DNA of 64,000 nt from Spirosoma arboris (GTDB lineage: Bacteria; Bacteroidota; Bacteroidia; Cytophagales; Spirosomataceae), in contig NZ_WPIN01000001.1 in NCBI RefSeq assembly GCF_009754945.1, positions 744,001 through 808,000 on the forward strand. Direction: 5' to 3'. Of the stretch, positions 26,720-35,508 are shown in pieces. The position numbers and the translations under genes are program-made. Numbering within the stretch: the first letter of the stretch is position 1; every line of letters begins with the position of its first letter. The notes beneath the pieces are model-generated. The model was not told the origin of the DNA. It saw nothing but the letters and a program-made list of their open reading frames with translations, and did no database searches.

Positions 26720-27748
26720 ATGCAGAAGGAAGTCACGATCTATGATATTGCGAAACAGTTGCAGCTTTCTCCGGCAACGGTGAGCCGTGCCCTGAACGAT
26801 CATCCTGCAATTAATAGCAATACCAAAACGATCATTACCAGTAAGGCGCTGGAGATGGGGTACCGCTCCAACATGTTTGCGAGCAATCTACGGCGGCAAC
26901 GAACGAATACAATTGGCGTTATTGTCCCCCGCCTGGATAGCGCTTTTATGTCGACGGTGCTGGCAGGTATGGAAAAAGTGGTAAATGAGAGCAATTACAA
27001 CCTGATTATCAGCCAGTCGCTCGAATCGATAAAAAAAGAAGTGACGAATGCGAAAACCATGTTCGATAGTCGGGTTGATGGCCTGTTGGTGTCGCTGTCG
27101 TCTGACACGGAGAACCTTGACCACTTCAATGCGTTTTTCCGAAAAGGCATTCCGCTGATTCTATTTGATCGGGTCGTTCAGCAGAAAAATTGCACCAACA
27201 TTGTTATCGACAACCTGAAGGCGGGTTATGATGCGACCATCCATTTGATAGAACAGGGCTGTAAGCGGATCATGCACGTTTCGGGTAGCCTGAAACGGAA
27301 TGTATATGCCGACCGACTTAAGGGATATAGGCTGGCGTTGCTTGAGCATGGACTGCCGGGTGGAGACGAGCTGGAGCGGAGTACAAACCTGACCCGGCAG
27401 GACGGTCTCGACATTGCTGCTTATATTAAACGGATGCCCACACCACCCGATGGCCTTTTCGTGTCCAGTGATTTTTGTGCGGTGAGTTGTATGGGTGCTT
27501 TAAAACAAAGTGGTTTTTCCATTCCGAACGACATTGCCGTTGTGGGGTTTAATAACGACCCTGTTTCGCTGGTGATCGATCCTACCCTGACAACTATTCA
27601 CTATCCCGGTCAGGAAATGGGCGAAATCGCTGCACAAAGCTTAATAAACCACCTGAACGGTTTATTGCGACTGAGTGCCACCAATACGATTCTGCTGAAT
27701 TACGACCTGATTGTCAGAGGTTCTTCTCAACGAGTTAAACTCGCCTGA
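26720..27748 (+). CDS. LacI-family transcriptional regulator
   Basis: 342 residues. The N-terminal LacI helix-turn-helix (VTIYDIAKQLQLSPATVSRA, residues 4-23, then the hinge YRSNMFASNLR) is followed by a periplasmic-binding-protein-like sugar domain (TIGVIVPRL, GLLVSLSSD, GLFVSSDFCA, DIAVVGFNNDPVS). It should respond to a sugar released by the neighbouring xylan enzymes. Its TGA overlaps the ATG of the next gene (TGATG). Two copies of a LacI-type operator lie in the divergent promoter region. Confidence 0.95.
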   Translation: MQKEVTIYDIAKQLQLSPATVSRALNDHPAINSNTKTIITSKALEMGYRSNMFASNLRRQRTNTIGVIVPRLDSAFMSTVLAGMEKVVNESNYNLIISQSLESIKKEVTNAKTMFDSRVDGLLVSLSSDTENLDHFNAFFRKGIPLILFDRVVQQKNCTNIVIDNLKAGYDATIHLIEQGCKRIMHVSGSLKRNVYADRLKGYRLALLEHGLPGGDELERSTNLTRQDGLDIAAYIKRMPTPPDGLFVSSDFCAVSCMGALKQSGFSIPNDIAVVGFNNDPVSLVIDPTLTTIHYPGQEMGEIAAQSLINHLNGLLRLSATNTILLNYDLIVRGSSQRVKLA

Positions 27749-29730
27749 TGTTTCATTTGGCTATGATACCGTACGCTGTATTCCGGTTCCAAATTTTTTA
27801 CTTAGGACTATTACTCGCCTGCCAAACAGCCTTTGGTCAGGTCAGGCTACCTCGCTTAGTGAGTGATGGTATGGTGCTACAGCGGGATGTGCCCGTGAAC
27901 CTCTGGGGCTGGGCCAAAGCCGGTGAATCGGTAAGTATTACCTTAAACGGACAAAGCGGTACTACCACAACCGGAGAGGATGGTAAGTGGGCACTCAAAT
28001 TGCCCGCCATGAAAGCGGGCGGACCTTACCAGATGCAGATTAAAGGCAGTAATCAACTGATCCTGAATGATGTTATGGTTGGCGATGTGTGGCTTTGTTC
28101 GGGTCAATCGAATATGGTACTGCCCATGGAACGGGTTAAGGAGCGCTATGCTGACCTAATTGCCCAGGCGAATTATCCGGCCATCCGGCATTTCGTTTTG
28201 CCTATGCGCTATACGTTTCAGGGGCCACTAGAGGATACGCCGGCAGGACGCTGGGAATCGGCTAGTCCACAGACGGTGATGCGTTTTTCGGCTGTAGCCT
28301 ATTTCTTCGCGAAAGACCTGTACGAAAAATACCACGTACCCATTGGATTGATTAATGCCAGTGTGGGCGGAACTCCTGCTGAAGCCTGGCTGAGTAAAGA
28401 GGCTCTGAAGGCCTTTCCTGCGCACTTGGCCATAGCCGAGAAAGTAAAAGACAGTACGTATGTAAAGGGAATTCAGCAAAGCGAGCAGTCGGCCATTCGT
28501 GCTTGGTATGCGCAGTTGCGACAGCAGGACAAGGGCTGGAAGGGTGAAAAAAACTGGACCAATCCAGCCTACGATGCATCGGCCTGGCCAAGCATGCAAC
28601 TGCCTGGTTTCTGGGAAGATGCGGGTGCCCCAAAAGGGAATGGCGTTGTCTGGTTTCGGAAAGAAATCGACGTGCCAGCCAGTATGATCAACAAACCCGC
28701 TAAGCTATTCATGGGTCGGATTGTCGATGCCGATTCTGTATTCGTCAATGGTGTGTTTGCCGGGACAATAGGCTACCAATATCCACCCCGGCGCTACGAC
28801 TTGCCTGCCAATCTGCTCAAAGCGGGCAAAAATACGGTGGTGGTACGGGTGATCAATACGAATGGGAAAGGTGGTTTCATTCCCGATAAGCGCTACGAAC
28901 TAATCGCTGATGGTCAGACTATTGACCTCAAAGGCAATTGGCAGTATCAGGTGGGTGCCATGATGGGTCCGCTACCCGGTACCACGTTTTTTCAGTACAA
29001 ACCCGGCGGCTTATTCAATGGCATGATTGCTCCACTGGTCAATTACACTATCAAAGGTGCCCTCTGGTATCAGGGAGAAGCCAATGTGAGTAACGCAACC
29101 GACTACGCCCAGCTTCTTCCCGCTTTAATTGCCGACTGGCGGCAGAAATGGCATCAGACGGGAGCCGCTCCTAGTGATTTTCCGTTTCTGTATGTTCAGC
29201 TGGCCAACTATCTCCCGACTAACGATCAGCCTGCCGAGAGCCAATGGGCAGCATTACGCGAAGCTCAGCTAAAAACGCTCTCGGTTCCGAATACGGCGAT
29301 GACCGTTAGTATAGACGTGGGTGAATGGAATGATATCCATCCATTGAACAAAGAAACAGTCGGCCAACGACTCGCCCTGGCGGCTGAAAAAGTGGCCTAT
29401 GGAGAAAAGAATCTCGTGTACTCCGGGCCACTCTATCAATCCATGAAACGGGACGGGAATAAACTTACCCTTACGTTTTCCAATGTCGGTAGCGGCCTGA
29501 TTGCTAAAGGCGGAGAGGAGCTAAAGCAGTTTGCCATCGCCGGTTCTGATAAACACTTTGTCTGGGCGACGGCCAAACTGAAAGGCAATCAGGTGATTGT
29601 CTGGAGCGACCAGATAACTGAACCGATTGTAGTGCGTTACGCCTGGGCCGATAATCCGGAAGGTGCGAATTTGTACAATAAGGAAGGGCTGCCCGCATCG
29701 CCCTTTACGACAAGCCCAACCGATTTTTAG
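27748..29730 (+). CDS. sialate O-acetylesterase-family carbohydrate esterase
   Basis: 660 residues. A signal-like hydrophobic start (VFRFQIFYLGLLLACQTAFG) comes first; an ATG at 27763 is an alternative start. The SGNH/SASA catalytic block I is VWLCSGQSNM (Ser121), with ALWYQGEANV and the block-V-like NDIHPLNKETVGQ carrying the Asp-x-x-His. A jelly-roll insert (WFRKEIDVPA...VFVNGVFAGTIG) splits the domain, as in this family. With CE15 and GH43 beside it, the likely job is removal of acetyl groups from xylan-type glycans rather than from sialic acid. It starts inside the lacI stop. Confidence 0.9.
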   Translation: MFHLAMIPYAVFRFQIFYLGLLLACQTAFGQVRLPRLVSDGMVLQRDVPVNLWGWAKAGESVSITLNGQSGTTTTGEDGKWALKLPAMKAGGPYQMQIKGSNQLILNDVMVGDVWLCSGQSNMVLPMERVKERYADLIAQANYPAIRHFVLPMRYTFQGPLEDTPAGRWESASPQTVMRFSAVAYFFAKDLYEKYHVPIGLINASVGGTPAEAWLSKEALKAFPAHLAIAEKVKDSTYVKGIQQSEQSAIRAWYAQLRQQDKGWKGEKNWTNPAYDASAWPSMQLPGFWEDAGAPKGNGVVWFRKEIDVPASMINKPAKLFMGRIVDADSVFVNGVFAGTIGYQYPPRRYDLPANLLKAGKNTVVVRVINTNGKGGFIPDKRYELIADGQTIDLKGNWQYQVGAMMGPLPGTTFFQYKPGGLFNGMIAPLVNYTIKGALWYQGEANVSNATDYAQLLPALIADWRQKWHQTGAAPSDFPFLYVQLANYLPTNDQPAESQWAALREAQLKTLSVPNTAMTVSIDVGEWNDIHPLNKETVGQRLALAAEKVAYGEKNLVYSGPLYQSMKRDGNKLTLTFSNVGSGLIAKGGEELKQFAIAGSDKHFVWATAKLKGNQVIVWSDQITEPIVVRYAWADNPEGANLYNKEGLPASPFTTSPTDF

Positions 29731-29773
29731 ACTAAACCCTTACTACTCCCTAAATCATCAACCTTTTCAGCTC

Positions 29774-31135
29774 ATGAAAAAGACAAGTTATCTCCTGATC
29801 GTTTACACGTTGATGAGTCTGACGGCCGTCGCTCAGGAACCCGATTCGGCGAGAAAGGCTTTTATGGCCGCTCAGGCGATTATCCAAAAAGAGTCGGCGG
29901 CAGACCACGCCCAGATGCTGGAGCAATTGCACATTAGTTCACTGCGACCCGGCCCGTCGGGCAATCCGAGCGCACCCAATGCGGCTAATGTCGATGAATC
30001 TCAGGCGACACCTTATACCAGCCTGCCCGATCCTCTCACGCTGAAAAATGGCAAGAAAGTAACTACAACCAAACAGTGGTGGACTGAACGACGGCCTGAA
30101 ATCGTGGAAGATTTCGACCGGGAAATGTATGGACGCGTTCCGAAGAACATACCGAAAGTAACCTGGAAAATAATCAGCGAAACCAGGGAGATGAATGGCG
30201 ATTTTCCGGTCATTACCAAGAATCTGGTGGGTCATGTAGATAACTCATCCTATCCGTCGATCAACGTTGATATTGAACTTACGCTTTCAACACCCGCCAA
30301 CGCAACCAGTGCTGTACCTGTCATGATGAGCTATGGCTTCCGCTTTCCACCCGGTTTTCGAATGCCAGCATCTACAACTGCTACATCGGGCACAGCCACA
30401 CAAGCGACCAAGCCTGAACCCACCTGGCAGCAGCAACTCCTGGCCAAGGGCTGGGGGTACGCGATCTTATACCCGACGAGCTATCAGGCCGACAATGGCG
30501 CTGGTTTGACCAAAGGCATCATTGGTCTGGTCAACAAAGGTCAGCCGCGCAAACCCGACGATTGGGGGGCGTTACGGGCCTGGGCGTGGGGTGCCAGCCG
30601 GGCGCTGGATTATTTTGAGACCGACAAAGCAGTCAATGCCAAAAAGGTGGGCATCGAAGGGTTGTCGCGCTACGGGAAAGCTACTATTGTAACGATGGCG
30701 TATGAGCCCCGATTCGCCATTGCTTTTGTAGGCTCATCAGGCGAGGGTGGCGTTAAGATTCATCGCCGTAAATTCGGTGAGCAAGTTGAAAACGTTGCTT
30801 CCTCGGCCGAATACCATTGGATGGCGGGCAATTTTATTAAGTATGCTGGTCCATTGACTCCCAATGATTTGCCCGTTGATGCGCATGAGTTAGTTGCCCT
30901 CTGCGCACCGCGTCCGGTGTTTATCAGTTCAGGTTCGCCTAAAGTAGAAGGCAATTGGGTGGATGCTAAAGGGATGTTTTTGGGAGGTGCGTATGCCGGT
31001 CCTGTTTACAAACTCTTAGGTAAAAAAGATCTGGGGACCATGGAGTTTCCGCCCATTGAAACGGCTCTTGTGGATGGTGACATTGCGTTTCGTCAGCACA
31101 GTGGTGGGCACACGACAGGTCCGAATTTAAAATAA
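29774..31135 (+). CDS. CE15 glucuronoyl methylesterase-like protein
   Basis: 453 residues from the ATG at 29774 (signal MKKTSYLLIVYTLMSLTAVA); the frame is open earlier but overlaps the esterase and lacks a signal. An alpha/beta-hydrolase with the CE15 signature around the nucleophile (IEGLSRYGKAT, Ser298, where most members have GCSRxGK), a Glu in FVGSSGEGG (E324) and a C-terminal His in RQHSGGHTTG (H446). CE15 enzymes cut the ester between glucuronoxylan side chains and lignin. A low-complexity Ala/Thr insert lies at about 198-215. The Cys-to-Leu change in the motif is a departure from the usual form. Confidence 0.88.
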   Translation: MKKTSYLLIVYTLMSLTAVAQEPDSARKAFMAAQAIIQKESAADHAQMLEQLHISSLRPGPSGNPSAPNAANVDESQATPYTSLPDPLTLKNGKKVTTTKQWWTERRPEIVEDFDREMYGRVPKNIPKVTWKIISETREMNGDFPVITKNLVGHVDNSSYPSINVDIELTLSTPANATSAVPVMMSYGFRFPPGFRMPASTTATSGTATQATKPEPTWQQQLLAKGWGYAILYPTSYQADNGAGLTKGIIGLVNKGQPRKPDDWGALRAWAWGASRALDYFETDKAVNAKKVGIEGLSRYGKATIVTMAYEPRFAIAFVGSSGEGGVKIHRRKFGEQVENVASSAEYHWMAGNFIKYAGPLTPNDLPVDAHELVALCAPRPVFISSGSPKVEGNWVDAKGMFLGGAYAGPVYKLLGKKDLGTMEFPPIETALVDGDIAFRQHSGGHTTGPNLK

Positions 31136-31144
31136 CCTCACCCT

Positions 31145-32206
31145 ATGTTTATCTCGAATAAAGTTAGCCTTGCGGCCATCGCCCTGATTTGTGGTGCCGT
31201 TGAAACAGGGATTTGCCAAAATACGACAACTAAACGTGACCCGGCTAATCCTAAGCCGCTGGTTACTGATAGCTACACCGCAGACCCATCTGCCCATGTA
31301 TTCAATGGAAAGATTTATATCTACCCGTCTCACGACATTGAAGCCAATGTGCCGCAGGATGACGAAGGCGGCCACTTTAACATGCGGGATTACCACGTCT
31401 TTTCGATGGATAACATCAACGGAAAAGTAACGGATCATGGTGTCGCGCTGGATATAAAGGATGTTCCCTGGGCAGGTCGGCAGATGTGGGCACCGGATGC
31501 CGCTTATAAAAACGGTACGTATTACCTATACTTTCCGGTCAAGGATAAGGAAGATATTTTTCGAATCGGTGTCGCGACCAGCAAATCGCCGACGGGTCCT
31601 TTCAAAGCTGAACCCGCTCCCATCCCCGGCAGCTATAGCATCGACCCGGCTGTGTTTACAGATACTGATGGAAAAACGTACATGTATTTCGGTGGTATCT
31701 GGGGCGGTCAGCTTCAGCGATGGTATACCGGGACGTATGACAAAAGCTCGAGTACAGATTTGAAAAAAGACAACGAGCCTGCCCTAAGTGCCAAAGTTGC
31801 TCGAATGAGCAAGGACATGCTCAAGTTCGATGAGCCGGTTAAAGACGTTCAGATTATTGACAAAGACGGCAAACCACTGCTCGGCGGTGATCATAATCGA
31901 CGCTTTTTTGAAGGTGCCTGGATGCACAAATACAAAGACAAATACTATTTCTCATACTCGACCGGTGACACGCATTTTCTGGCTTATGCCACCAGCAATT
32001 CACCCTACGGCCCCTTCACCTATCAGGGAATTTTTATGAAACCCGTGACAGGTTGGACTACTCACCATTCCATTATTGAATTCAATGGGAAGTGGTATAT
32101 TTTCTATCACGACGTTGAGCTATCCGGAAAAACCCACCTGCGGAATATTAAAGTGCGTGAGTTAAAACGGAACGCCGATGGATCGATTGAACTGATTACA
32201 CCGTAA
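31145..32206 (+). CDS. GH43-family glycoside hydrolase
   Basis: 353 residues with a weak signal sequence (VSLAAIALICGAVETGICQ). It is a five-bladed propeller enzyme with the three expected carboxylates: Asp in YTADPSAHV (D47, base), Asp in SIDPAVF (D167, pKa modulator) and Glu in FFEGAWM (E256, acid). WAPDAAYKNGTYYLYF is the family-typical substrate-pocket block. Likely beta-xylosidase or alpha-L-arabinofuranosidase. It is the last gene of the lacI-esterase-CE15-GH43 operon (9-bp gap) and is followed by a terminator hairpin. Confidence 0.92.
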   Translation: MFISNKVSLAAIALICGAVETGICQNTTTKRDPANPKPLVTDSYTADPSAHVFNGKIYIYPSHDIEANVPQDDEGGHFNMRDYHVFSMDNINGKVTDHGVALDIKDVPWAGRQMWAPDAAYKNGTYYLYFPVKDKEDIFRIGVATSKSPTGPFKAEPAPIPGSYSIDPAVFTDTDGKTYMYFGGIWGGQLQRWYTGTYDKSSSTDLKKDNEPALSAKVARMSKDMLKFDEPVKDVQIIDKDGKPLLGGDHNRRFFEGAWMHKYKDKYYFSYSTGDTHFLAYATSNSPYGPFTYQGIFMKPVTGWTTHHSIIEFNGKWYIFYHDVELSGKTHLRNIKVRELKRNADGSIELITP

Positions 32207-32258
32207 TTGTTTCTTTAGTGATACCAATTTGAAACTAGTGTAAGGCGTCGACTCGGAG

Positions 32259-32292
32259 CAAAGATGGCTGCCATAGCGGTCATCTTTGTTTT
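32259..32292. terminator. terminator after the xylan operon
   Basis: 8-bp perfect outer stem CAAAGATG / CATCTTTG followed by TTTTA, between the convergent GH43 and AraC genes. The flanking A-rich and T-rich bases suit both directions. Confidence 0.65.
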
Positions 32293-32293
32293 A

Positions 32294-33088
32294 TTAATGG
32301 CTGGTATTCTTTCGTGCAATTAATTCTGTCGGTGTGTATGAGAACAGTTTTTTGAACGCGAATGAAAAGTGCGACAAGTCCTGAAAGCCTAGATCAAGAT
32401 AAATTTCAGATGGTTTTTTATTCTTTTTGTTGATCAGTAAATACGCTTCCTGTAAACGTTTTTTTACTAACCATTGATTAGGTGGTTCGTTAAAAATCGC
32501 TTTGAAATCTCGTTTGAAAGCAGATAAACTGCGACCTGTCAAATAAGCAAATCGCTGAATACTTACGTTGAATTTGTAATTACGATTCATGAACTCTTCC
32601 AGATCTATCTTTTCTGGTATACTGTAGTTGAAAAATATTCCTGCAAGCTCTGGTTGATTTTGTAATAGAATTATCAATAATTCTTCATTTTTAACATCTT
32701 CAAAAGCCTGGTCAATTTTTGTTATTTTGTTGTAGTAGGGTTTTAGAGAACGTATAAAATTTGGGATTAATTTGTTCTTATTTATTTTTATGAATGTGTC
32801 CGATGACCTAAAGTTTACTGTTTCTATTTTATGCTTTTCTTGAAAACTTTTGAGAAATCTTTCTTCTAAACATACAATAATTGGTTCAAATTCGTCTATT
32901 CCTTTTTCAATAGTATATCTTGCCAACCTATTTTTTCGAGCCAGACAATAGTCACCCGCTTTGAACGTATAGTTCTTGTGTCCATCGAAACAACGTATTG
33001 CTCCTTTTGCCACACACACAAAAACGTGGTCTGGAATAAATTGCTCTGTTAAGATGTCAACTACGAGTTCTTTGCTTGTGTCTATCAT
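32294..33088 (-). CDS. AraC-family transcriptional regulator
   Basis: 264 residues. The N-terminal half is a cupin-like sensor (FVCVAKGAIRCFDGHKNYTF, FKAGDYCLARKNRLARY) and the C-terminal half has two AraC helix-turn-helix motifs (IQRFAYLTGRSLSAFKRDFK, YLDLGFQDLSHFSFAFKKLF), like ExsA-type activators. Codons are strikingly A/T-ending (runs of Lys, Asn and Ile), unlike the surrounding genes. Its ATG overlaps the SDR stop (ATGA), so the two are one transcriptional unit. It probably controls the SDR gene. Confidence 0.9.
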   Translation of the reverse strand: MIDTSKELVVDILTEQFIPDHVFVCVAKGAIRCFDGHKNYTFKAGDYCLARKNRLARYTIEKGIDEFEPIIVCLEERFLKSFQEKHKIETVNFRSSDTFIKINKNKLIPNFIRSLKPYYNKITKIDQAFEDVKNEELLIILLQNQPELAGIFFNYSIPEKIDLEEFMNRNYKFNVSIQRFAYLTGRSLSAFKRDFKAIFNEPPNQWLVKKRLQEAYLLINKKNKKPSEIYLDLGFQDLSHFSFAFKKLFSYTPTELIARKNTSH

Positions 33089-34122
33089 TTTATAATTCCG
33101 TATTTACTAATACTTTCCAGGGAGGCAAGTATAGTTTGTTCGATAGTTGCAATTGGCGTCCAGCCTAGTAATTTCCTTGCCTTTGCATTGCTCACATTAC
33201 GGTTTACTTTTGAAAGCATTGAACCTGCTTTTGCCTGTGCGCTAAATAAGGATGCAAAATTGAGAATCCAATTAGGTAATATTTTGGTAGAAACTTTAGC
33301 GGCTGCCTCAGGAAATTTATTTTTTAATAATTGGGCAATTTCGGGCATTGAAATTTGTCCATCTGCCGATGCAATAAAGCGTTGGCCGTTTGCATTAGGA
33401 TTAGTCATGGCACGAATGTGTAAATCAGCCACATCACGAACATCAACAATATTTAGAGGGATATTCGGTACTACCTTCATGGAGCCATCTAATAAATGGT
33501 TAAGAATATCAAAACTTCCCGAAATATGTTTGCTTAATGATGGTCCTAAAATAGCAACAGGGTTGATGGTTGCAAATTCTAGATTTCCGCCTTCTTTCTT
33601 AATGAAATCCCATGCTGCACGTTCTGACAATCCTTTTGATTTCTCGTAGGCAGATAGTCCTTTTAAATTCGGATCTGTCCAATCAGCTTCTGTTGTTTCT
33701 GTATTTTTATCTGTATGACTAAACCCCAGTGCTCCAAAACTGGATGTCATTACTACACGTTTTATACCTGCACTTTTTGCAAATTTTAAGACTCGAAGTA
33801 TGCCTTCAATAGCTGGTCGCATAGCTTCGTTTTCATCGTTGGGTATGTCAAAAAATACAGGTGAGGCAACGCTCAAAACATAAGTGCAATCCTTCATTGC
33901 TTCGGCCCAGTTGTCATCTTTTGTCAGTTCGGCTTCGACAAATGAAAGATTATCAACTGATGTAATTCCGTTTGCTTTTAGCGTTTCAATTACGCTATCC
34001 TTACTTTTTAAGGAGCGAAGCGTGGTTTTTACGCGATATCCTTTTTGCAATAATTGAAGAACGATTTGCAGGCCGACAAAGCCTGTCCCGCCTGTCACTA
34101 AAACTGTCTCTATTTTTTCCAT
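33085..34122 (-). CDS. extended SDR / dihydroflavonol-reductase-like oxidoreductase
   Basis: 345 residues. It has the Rossmann motif TGGTGFVG (residues 10-17), the Arg at RSLKSK that usually selects NADP, the Ser in VVMTSSFGALG and the catalytic YEKSK (Tyr-x-x-x-Lys). The overall pattern is that of plant-type dihydroflavonol/aldehyde reductases (epimerase superfamily), reducing a carbonyl with NADPH. It is AT-rich like its partner regulator, which points to acquisition from a lower-GC relative. A 13-bp dyad covers the region just before its start codon. Confidence 0.9.
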   Translation of the reverse strand: MEKIETVLVTGGTGFVGLQIVLQLLQKGYRVKTTLRSLKSKDSVIETLKANGITSVDNLSFVEAELTKDDNWAEAMKDCTYVLSVASPVFFDIPNDENEAMRPAIEGILRVLKFAKSAGIKRVVMTSSFGALGFSHTDKNTETTEADWTDPNLKGLSAYEKSKGLSERAAWDFIKKEGGNLEFATINPVAILGPSLSKHISGSFDILNHLLDGSMKVVPNIPLNIVDVRDVADLHIRAMTNPNANGQRFIASADGQISMPEIAQLLKNKFPEAAAKVSTKILPNWILNFASLFSAQAKAGSMLSKVNRNVSNAKARKLLGWTPIATIEQTILASLESISKYGIIK

Positions 34123-34125
34123 TGC

Positions 34126-34166
34126 CTTTCCGTTTTATGCTGCAAAGTTCAGTATAAAACGGAAAG
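34126..34166 (-). promoter_or_regulatory. 13-bp perfect dyad over the SDR ribosome-binding region
   Basis: CTTTCCGTTTTAT (34126-34138) and ATAAAACGGAAAG (34154-34166), with a 15-bp spacer. On the minus strand the downstream arm ends in GGAAAG three bases before the SDR ATG, so a folded leader would bury the ribosome site. As DNA it could equally be an operator for the cassette's AraC protein. Confidence 0.65.
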
Positions 34167-34276
34167 ATATGCTTTGTTGTAAAGGCCAAGTTTATTGTGT
34201 TGAGAAGTCCAATAAAAGGAGAATTGTAGTGAGGTTGTTATAATTGATAGCTCTGTTGAGCGTGAAGTTTATTGCC

Positions 34277-35068
34277 CTACTTCTGTTTCGACGAATACCC
34301 TTTGGCATACTTTGCAATTTCGATAAAGGGCGCTACCCAGATCGTGGCTTCGTTCTGCTTCAAATACCGCACTAGCTTATTGTGTTCAGCCAGCGCCACA
34401 TTCAGTGAGTGTCCACCACCCACGCCATGAAACAGAAAGACGAGCAGCGAATTGCTGGCCTGCGCCTGTTTCACCAGCTCAATCATCTGCTCGCCTGTCT
34501 GTCCATTGATGCCATATGCGCCGATGTCGGCGAGATTGATTTCGGTAATTTTCGTCATCTCGCTTTTGGTACCTCGTGCGGCTACAAAATCAGTTTCGAC
34601 GGTTTTGTAATAATCAACGTCGCCAATCTTGGTATCGCCACAGGGATACGCAAAGGTGCGTTCGGTTTGACCGTCGAGGGTTTTGAGCAGAATATTCGTC
34701 ATTTTGATCTCATCCGTCATTCGTTTTACGGTATACTTGCTTAAATCGTTATTGGGATTCACCCACTCCCGACCCGGACGGTCGCCCGCGCAGGGATGGA
34801 ACAGTGTATGATTGGCCAGCTCATGGCCCTTGTTAGCTGCCGATTTCCAGCGAGATATATTGTTGGCGAAACCCGGAAAATAGCCAGACAAATAGAAGGT
34901 TCCCTTCAGTCCAAACGAATCCAGAACGGGAACGACATTATCCAGGTGAACCAGCAAGGCATCATCGTAGGTGAGTGCCACGGCACATTTCTTTCCGTTC
35001 CATACGTTCTGCGCATAGGTCAATGCAGAAGAAAGTATCAATAAGGTGAGTAAGGCTAGTTTTCGCAT
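34277..35068 (-). CDS. exported polysaccharide deacetylase (NodB/CE4)
   Basis: 263 residues with a Sec signal (MRKLALLTLLILSSALTYAQ). NodB motifs are visible: VALTYDD (D35-D36), HELANHTLFH (metal His at 87 and 91), FAYPCGD, and LLVFLFHGVGG near the C-terminus. The family removes N- or O-acetyl groups from glycans using one metal ion. The substrate could be xylan, peptidoglycan or another acetylated sugar. The gene stands alone, with short gaps on both sides. Confidence 0.92.
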   Translation of the reverse strand: MRKLALLTLLILSSALTYAQNVWNGKKCAVALTYDDALLVHLDNVVPVLDSFGLKGTFYLSGYFPGFANNISRWKSAANKGHELANHTLFHPCAGDRPGREWVNPNNDLSKYTVKRMTDEIKMTNILLKTLDGQTERTFAYPCGDTKIGDVDYYKTVETDFVAARGTKSEMTKITEINLADIGAYGINGQTGEQMIELVKQAQASNSLLVFLFHGVGGGHSLNVALAEHNKLVRYLKQNEATIWVAPFIEIAKYAKGYSSKQK

Positions 35069-35130
35069 AGTGGGTTTTTGGGTAATTTTTTAACAAGATG
35101 AGTTCTTGAGTTGGATTAGGTGGATTCTAG

Positions 35131-35424
35131 TTACGGCAACAGCCTTTCTGCCTCTTGTACCTTGTCACGAAGTCGTGACAGAGACAGAGCCGAGCGATCA
35201 CCTCGCAAATAAGCAACTAACTCCGTTTGACAAATTTGTTCAATGAGCCTACCTGCTGGCTGATAAGGTATTACGTCATCCTCCTCCACGGAATCAAGCA
35301 AATAGTGCATCTCCCTCCGAACGTTCACGAAGGCCGTGGTAATATCGATGGCATCGGCCGCATCGGGCAGTCCACAGAGTTGCCGGACAGCGAAATGAAA
35401 ATTAAGATGAGGGGTGTCGAACAT
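35131..35424 (-). CDS. hypothetical protein, 97 aa
   Basis: No family recognised. It is predicted soluble, acidic and helical (DITTAFVNVRREMHYLLDSV, AGRLIEQICQTELVAYLRGD). Start is an ATG at 35424. It lies 18 bp past a degraded HigB C-terminus (35443-35502), in the place where an antitoxin would sit, but it has no helix-turn-helix, so I do not call it one. Confidence 0.5.
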   Translation of the reverse strand: MFDTPHLNFHFAVRQLCGLPDAADAIDITTAFVNVRREMHYLLDSVEEDDVIPYQPAGRLIEQICQTELVAYLRGDRSALSLSRLRDKVQEAERLLP

Positions 35425-35442
35425 AGGTAGCCGCTACTTTCT

Positions 35443-35502
35443 TTAGGGGTAAACGACATAGTTCACGTCGTGAATGTCGCAGTCTTCAAAACGAGATACG
35501 GT
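35443..35502 (-). pseudogene. remnant of a second HigB toxin C-terminus
   Basis: Directly downstream of higA the minus strand reads TVSRFEDCDIHDVNYVVYP and a stop. This matches the last residues of the intact HigB nearby (RFEGENAHDVDYVDYH) at 9 of 16 aligned positions and shows parallel DNA similarity. Going upstream the match shifts frame and ends at the higA stop. It is best read as the tail of a duplicated or older higB that has been deleted. Confidence 0.55.
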
Positions 35503-35508
35503 CTAATT

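Noticed and set aside
35131..35424. 97-residue gene as a HigA-type antitoxin
   Set aside because: It follows a HigB-like remnant but has no helix-turn-helix or other antitoxin signature.
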